Below, piece by piece: positions 57,721 to 60,000 of a DNA stretch of 60,000 nt; within the stretch, counting starts at the first letter, position 1, and each line of letters starts with the position of its first letter. The DNA comes from Polytrichum commune (taxonomy: Eukaryota > Streptophyta > Polytrichopsida > Polytrichales > Polytrichaceae), in NCBI GenBank assembly GCA_950295325.1, contig OX485806.1:14262001-14322000 (forward strand). The letters are read 5' to 3'. The translations under genes were made by a program, and so were the position numbers. The notes under the pieces are model-generated. The model was given only the letters and a program-made list of their open reading frames with translations. It did not search any database and was not told the DNA's origin.

Positions 57721-58260
57721 TCCATCCAACTGCTCTCTTTTTCAAGTTTCCAGTCACCGCCACCGAGCAACCTCCACCCTCGCTCTTTGGGTAGCTAGTA
57801 TCAATCCCCGAAGCTTTTCTGCCCGGAGAACCAAAGATTGCGTCCTCTAGCTCCGAATTTCAGAACAAGGCCATGACAATGTCAAGACTTTCGGTGATTC
57901 CCACGGGAGTAGTAACCGCAAGGACGCTGAGAAGCGCTGGAAGCAACAGGTGAAAGAAGGAAAAGTGAAACAGTTGTCGGCAAAAGAAGCAGGCTATACG
58001 AGAAGAGAAAACAAAAATCTTCGGTGCCTGACTAGAAGATAAAACAAAAACCTTCAGCGCCCGACAAAAAGAGAAAACAAAAACCTAGGGATGGGAGGGG
58101 AAAAGGGTCCTTGTTACTTTGAGCTGAACGAATCATTTCAAAACCCTAATACTGCCTCTTCCCCCGATATTACCTTGACACCTTGTACATGGTTCATACT
58201 ACCCTATAAGGTTGCTAACGAAAATCGTTAATCCTAGTTAATCCTAATTTTATCCAATAT
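57721..58260. other. No supported gene; short repeats
   Basis: At 58003-58087, AGAAAACAAAAA(C/T)CTTCGG, GATAAAACAAAAACCTTC and AGAAAACAAAAACCT recur at about 38-bp spacing with GCCCGAC-like linkers. Frames are short. The GC content rises at 57720-57950, which may be an old 5' leader of the relic to the left. Confidence 0.45.
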
Positions 58261-58601
58261 GAAAACTTATGATATGTAGTATAGTAACAGTACCGTACAA
58301 GTACAATTATTGTATATTTTTTAAAGGCCTTCCATATATGTACGTAACTATAAATTATAACATGTATACCATATGTATACGTAATATGGCAAGGTCCAAA
58401 TCAATACCCCTCCTATGCACTCACGTATACTCGTACATGTTTAGTACAGTGCACCCCCCGAGTGGCCATCACACTAAAAGCTTTTATGTCAAGGGGGCTT
58501 GTTAGAAGGGCCCCTTCTCCTATTAATGGGACCTTCCTAAAATAACTTTCAAAGCCCTCATTGGAAACATATTTGGCTTTATACTAGTCTTAGTTGTTAT
58601 T

Positions 58602-58855
58602 TTTAGGCTGGGGATTCGTGGCACTCAAGTAAAATCATCCATCCAAGATATCGTGGATGAAGTGGCTCCAATAAAAAAAGCCCCCCTATGGGGTTGAGGG
58701 CCGATTCATTCGAATGTGACGTCACTAGACTAATTCGGGGCCTTTGACTCTATTTCCGGAATCAAATTGCCCAAAAATAGCCATTTAGATGATTCCTGTG
58801 TTTTTTTCATCCGCACGGATGATTTTACTTGAGTGCCACGAATCCCCGGCCTGAA
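58602..58855. mobile_element. MITE, about 250 bp, 36-bp terminal inverted repeats
   Basis: GGGGATTCGTGGCACTCAAG then TAAAATCATCC (58610) is exactly mirrored by GGATGATTTTACTTGAGTGC then CACGAATCCCC. One mismatch (GGCT/GGCC) follows outward, and TTTTTAGG is matched by CCTGAAAA. The interior has CCCCCCTATGGGGTTGAGGG. Non-coding. Confidence 0.85.
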
Positions 58856-59241
58856 AAGTGGCCCTTGAGGTCCTAGTATTGGTATCCAATGGACAACACA
58901 ACATGCACCCAAACAATAGTCCCAAAATTTGGCTGACATTGGTGTTGGGTTTAGATGCATAGTGGTGGGTTGGGATAGCAAGAGGGCTTCTGAAACGAGT
59001 GGCCCAACACTTTCATGGCATATCGACCTCGTTTTGCATGGTCTTTTATTGCACATATTGTCTATGACATGGTTTCTTCTAGATATAGTGCAAATCTTGT
59101 ATTGGTATTCATGTGATTTTGAACCTTTGTTGAATTTGGAAATAAGCGAGTAATTATTGGAATGTGAACACTCATGCTTCAAGTCTTGTTATTTGCATTG
59201 GCCATGTAGCCTTTATGTAGGTGATTGTATACTAAAAGACC
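58856..59241. other. No supported gene
   Basis: Overlapping short frames on both strands; probably the 5' part of the transposon-derived sequence that follows. Confidence 0.3.
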
Positions 59242-59745
59242 ATGAACATATTCAAGTCAATACTAATCTTGCAGCTTAATGGTAACCCTTTCCTTGGTGA
59301 AGACAAATTCACCAAAGTTAGGAATTCTATTTATTTTAATAATAATGACGACTATTTGAAGGAAACTAATAGCTCTAGTACATCTATGTTTGGACTAGAA
59401 AGTGATTGTGGGGCTTATTTTGTTCAATGTAATACTACTGCAATGTCCTCAATTGTGAAATATGCGATGAGGAATACTCAAAGTAAAATTTCAAAGGGGG
59501 GTACATCCACAAATATACTAGATGGTGTGGATGAGGGTTTGTGGTGGTTAGGTAGGGTCCTGAAAATGAGGAAGATGGTTGGGTCAAACTCGGGCATGTT
59601 GAAGCAATCAATTGATCAAATGAGTAGATCAGTCACAACTATGTCGAGAACAACCAAAGGGCCCATGGTCATGGCATTACGGAATTGGTTCTCCAATTGT
59701 AGACGCAATTTGAAATTCAAATACGACTCAAGCGATTGCAAATGA
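59242..59745 (+). pseudogene. Transposase-like fragment, relative of the 56 kb relic
   Basis: Frame of 167 codons: FKSILILQLNGNPFLGEDKF then TKVRNSIYF parallels FKSTLVSQLNGNPSLSKDRL then TRIRAGILY at 56.2 kb. Both continue to a conserved LE.DCG..F / LGCDCGVCF segment. The C-terminal part (DGVDEGLWWLGRVLKMRKMV, then ALRNWFSNCRRNLKFKYD) is absent from the other copy. The start Met is near the point where similarity begins, so it is probably a 3' exon or a truncated copy. No product can be named. Confidence 0.4.
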
Positions 59746-60000
59746 ACTGATTTAGATAGTGTCATTTAAATAGTTTCATTATTTAATTATACATGAACTA
59801 AACTATATAGTGTGGACCTTGCATATGCAACCACTCTGAATGAGTTCATCAATATTAGGAAGTAAAATAATACATTAGTATGGTAGTAGCTACTAGTTAG
59901 GAAATCATGGGTTATTATTAACCATAATGCTTGTTGGATTCTACTAATGGTAGTGCGTTGATGAGTGAGAGATTGCACTCATAATTGTTGGCTTATATGA
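59746..60000. other. No gene seen to window end
   Basis: AT-rich flank; nothing recognised. Confidence 0.5.

Overview
This is a nuclear window from a land plant. The evidence is intron-split genes with GT-AG junctions and GC-richer exons in AT-rich flanks, plant cell-wall and root-cap type gene families, a nuclear tRNA gene with a pol III T-run, and very abundant transposon debris. The lineage cannot be fixed from sequence alone. All exon models here were built by hand from reading frames, splice sites and remembered family motifs; no database was searched.

Four host loci stand out. (1) A complete 7-exon NIP30/FAM192A-type nuclear protein gene at 84-2231 (minus). (2) A complete 5-exon pectin methylesterase gene without a PMEI pro-domain at 31606-36241 (plus), preceded by tandem repeat arrays and carrying repeats in its introns. 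(3) A 3-exon Root_cap/LEA-related secreted protein gene with a poly-glycine N-terminus at 39466-42089 (plus). (4) A membrane-anchored ascorbate peroxidase locus at 49206-51573 (minus), which lacks its 5' exons and has an in-frame TAG, so it is called a pseudogene. A tRNA-Pro(TGG) gene lies at 47624-47695 (minus), and a 24-nt copy of its 5' part lies about 1 kb away at 46646.

The rest is mobile or repetitive. 4.0-5.5 kb is a large inverted repeat. 6.1-10.4 kb holds two LINE 3' relics around a CACTA-type MITE, whose empty site is visible elsewhere in the window. 11.8-12.9 kb holds a dispersed repeat next to a TIR element. 16.3-20.1 kb is a Mutator-like element with a ~0.8 kb-arm palindrome containing duplicated gene-like fragments. 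23.0-28.5 kb contains several MITEs and a striking array of eleven mini-hairpins. 28.9-31.6 kb is a series of tandem arrays up to the pectinesterase start. 42.4-45.5 kb and 55.6-59.7 kb hold decayed transposase-like or gag-like coding relics. 51.8-55.1 kb is a nest of repeats, MITEs, a LINE tail and a likely SINE.

The host genes show no functional clustering; they are islands in repeats. The most unusual structure is the hairpin array at 24984-25389, in which stem sequences differ between units but keep pairing around a conserved GTCT loop.
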